From NCBI GenBank assembly GCA_023428425.1, contig JAEYYP010000112.1:1-9459 (forward strand): DNA of 9,459 nt. The letters run 5' to 3'. Under the pieces are notes generated by a model. That model made no database searches. It had not been told where the DNA came from and saw only the letters and a list, made by a program, of their open reading frames with translations. This DNA is from Pseudomonadota bacterium (GTDB lineage: Bacteria > Pseudomonadota > Alphaproteobacteria > Rhizobiales > Devosiaceae). Position 1 is the stretch's first letter, and each line of letters starts with the position of its first letter. This document shows positions 8,632 to 9,459 of this stretch, piece by piece. Both the position numbers and the translations under genes were made by a program.

Positions 8632-9027
8632 TCAACCTTTGACGATCAGCGCCTGCAGGGCCTTGGGCATGCGCGCCGCGCCACCCGTCACCTTGATCGA
8701 CACGACCTGCACCTCGGCGCGCACCAGTTCGGCTCCGTCGCGGCTGATCGACTGCACGAGGTTGAGCCGCGCCGCCGTCGCCGAAGCGACTTCCGTCGTC
8801 ACCACAAGCGCGTCGTCGATATGCGCGGCCGCCATGAAGTCGATCGTCATCCGCCGCACGGCAAAGGCAATGCCGTCGTGGATCAGCTCCGAGTGATGCA
8901 CGCCAAGATCGCGCAGAAACTCCGTCCGCCCCCGCTCGAAGAAGTGCAGGTAAGCCGCGTGATACACGTTCCCCGAGAAATCGGTGTCCTCGTAGTAGAC
9001 ACGGACCTCGAGGCGATGGACGCTCAT
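8632..9027 (-). CDS. ybgC: Acyl-CoA thioesterase YbgC, Tol-Pal associated (4-hydroxybenzoyl-CoA thioesterase family)
   Basis: Cytoplasmic hot-dog-fold thioesterase hydrolysing acyl-CoA or acyl-ACP thioesters; its exact link to Tol function is not settled. The 131-residue product matches the family length. The signature stretch VYYEDTDFSGNVYHAAYL at residues 10-27 holds the catalytic-loop aspartate (D14-T-D16) and is followed by FFERGRTEFL, as in E. coli YbgC. The start ATG at 9027 overlaps the stop of the upstream Nudix gene as ATGA, suggesting translational coupling. Downstream, 171 nt containing hairpins and a promoter-like sequence separate it from tolQ, unlike the tighter arrangement in E. 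coli. Confidence 0.95.
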   Translation of the reverse strand: MSVHRLEVRVYYEDTDFSGNVYHAAYLHFFERGRTEFLRDLGVHHSELIHDGIAFAVRRMTIDFMAAAHIDDALVVTTEVASATAARLNLVQSISRDGAELVRAEVQVVSIKVTGGAARMPKALQALIVKG

Positions 9028-9459
9028 TCGTCGTCCCGGTCGAGGATGTGGACCGTCTGGGTCGGCAGGTCGACGAGCCGGTTGCGGAGCGCTCGCGGAT
9101 GAAACCGCACGGCATCGAGCCCCGCCTCGGTCGCCGGCACCCAGCGATACTCCATCTCCGCCGTGCCCTCGAAGCAGCGGTGGCAGATCTCGCTGTCGTG
9201 GTACGGAAAGTCGGCGTCCGTTTCCACCCGGTAGTAGAGCGAAAGCTCGTGGAACTGCTGTGAGCGGCTCGGATAGAAGGATTCCATCACGTAGGCGAGT
9301 TGCCCGACAACAACGACTTGACCGAACTCCTCCTCGCTCTCTCGCACCAGCGTCTCGGTGCTCGCCTCCCCCTGCGCGATCCGGCCACCCGGCAAGAAAG
9401 TCGCGTCCTCGCCCTTGATGTTCTGCACCAGCACGCGGCCATCGCGGATGGCGATGGCC
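9024..9459 (-). CDS. Nudix hydrolase (partial, N-terminus outside window)
   Basis: The frame is open through the window edge, and the residues upstream of an internal GTG at 9434 read AIAIRDGR. These fit the start of a Nudix domain, so I treat the gene as truncated by the window rather than starting at 9434. The Nudix box is present: a Gly, five residues, Glu, seven residues, then RESEEEFG. This matches G-x5-E-x7-RE-U-x-EE-x-G-U, although the two U positions are Ser and Gln instead of hydrophobic residues. The metal-binding glutamates are intact, so it is probably an active pyrophosphohydrolase of a nucleoside-diphosphate-linked substrate; which substrate cannot be told. The C-terminal half (VETDADFPYHDSE and EMEYRWVPATE) fits the later strands of the fold. 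It overlaps ybgC by 4 nt. Confidence 0.85.
   Translation of the reverse strand, partial: AIAIRDGRVLVQNIKGEDATFLPGGRIAQGEASTETLVRESEEEFGQVVVVGQLAYVMESFYPSRSQQFHELSLYYRVETDADFPYHDSEICHRCFEGTAEMEYRWVPATEAGLDAVRFHPRALRNRLVDLPTQTVHILDRDDE

Overview
This is a GC-rich window of conserved alphaproteobacterial genes, all on the minus strand. In transcription order (high to low coordinates) it reads: Nudix hydrolase (5' end outside the window), ybgC, tolQ, tolR, tolA, tolB, pal, cpoB (ybgF), tilS and ftsH (3' end outside the window). This order (ybgC-tolQRAB-pal-cpoB-tilS-ftsH) is the usual arrangement in Alphaproteobacteria, particularly Hyphomicrobiales. Protein style suggests a Devosia-like member of that order, but the genus is a guess from memory and was not tested by any search.

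Region 9459-8632 holds a Nudix-family protein whose stop overlaps the start of the YbgC thioesterase as ATGA. Region 8631-8461 is a compact control region. It contains a CtrA-box-like sequence, a perfect 8-bp hairpin, a terminator-like hairpin with a T-tract, and a perfect 7-1-7 palindrome that overlaps a consensus TTGACA element upstream of tolQ. Region 8460-4136 holds the Tol-Pal machine. TolQ and TolR form the proton-driven inner-membrane motor (genes overlapping as TGATG). TolA is the long periplasm-spanning arm (5 nt after tolR), TolB is the periplasmic beta-propeller (31-nt gap), and Pal is the peptidoglycan-binding lipoprotein (186-nt gap). A strong intrinsic terminator (about 4006-4050) follows pal. 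It suggests that cpoB and downstream genes are at least partly uncoupled from the motor genes.

Region 3932-1909 encodes CpoB, the coordinator of Tol function with cell-wall synthesis, overlapped by 16 nt by tilS (tRNA-Ile lysidine synthetase). Region 1908-1 is a 120-nt leader with a heat-shock (RpoH) promoter-like sequence and a small hairpin, followed by ftsH, the membrane AAA+ zinc protease. Together the genes describe outer-membrane constriction and integrity, with tRNA modification and membrane proteostasis genes attached.

I found no mobile element, CRISPR array, RNA gene or plausible new defence or biosynthetic system. The coding content is a well-known conserved cluster. The points worth a second look are regulatory (the tolQ palindrome, the terminators splitting the cluster, the RpoH-like ftsH promoter) and a Tat-like signal peptide on TolB. 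Every gap between genes is shorter than 300 nt.
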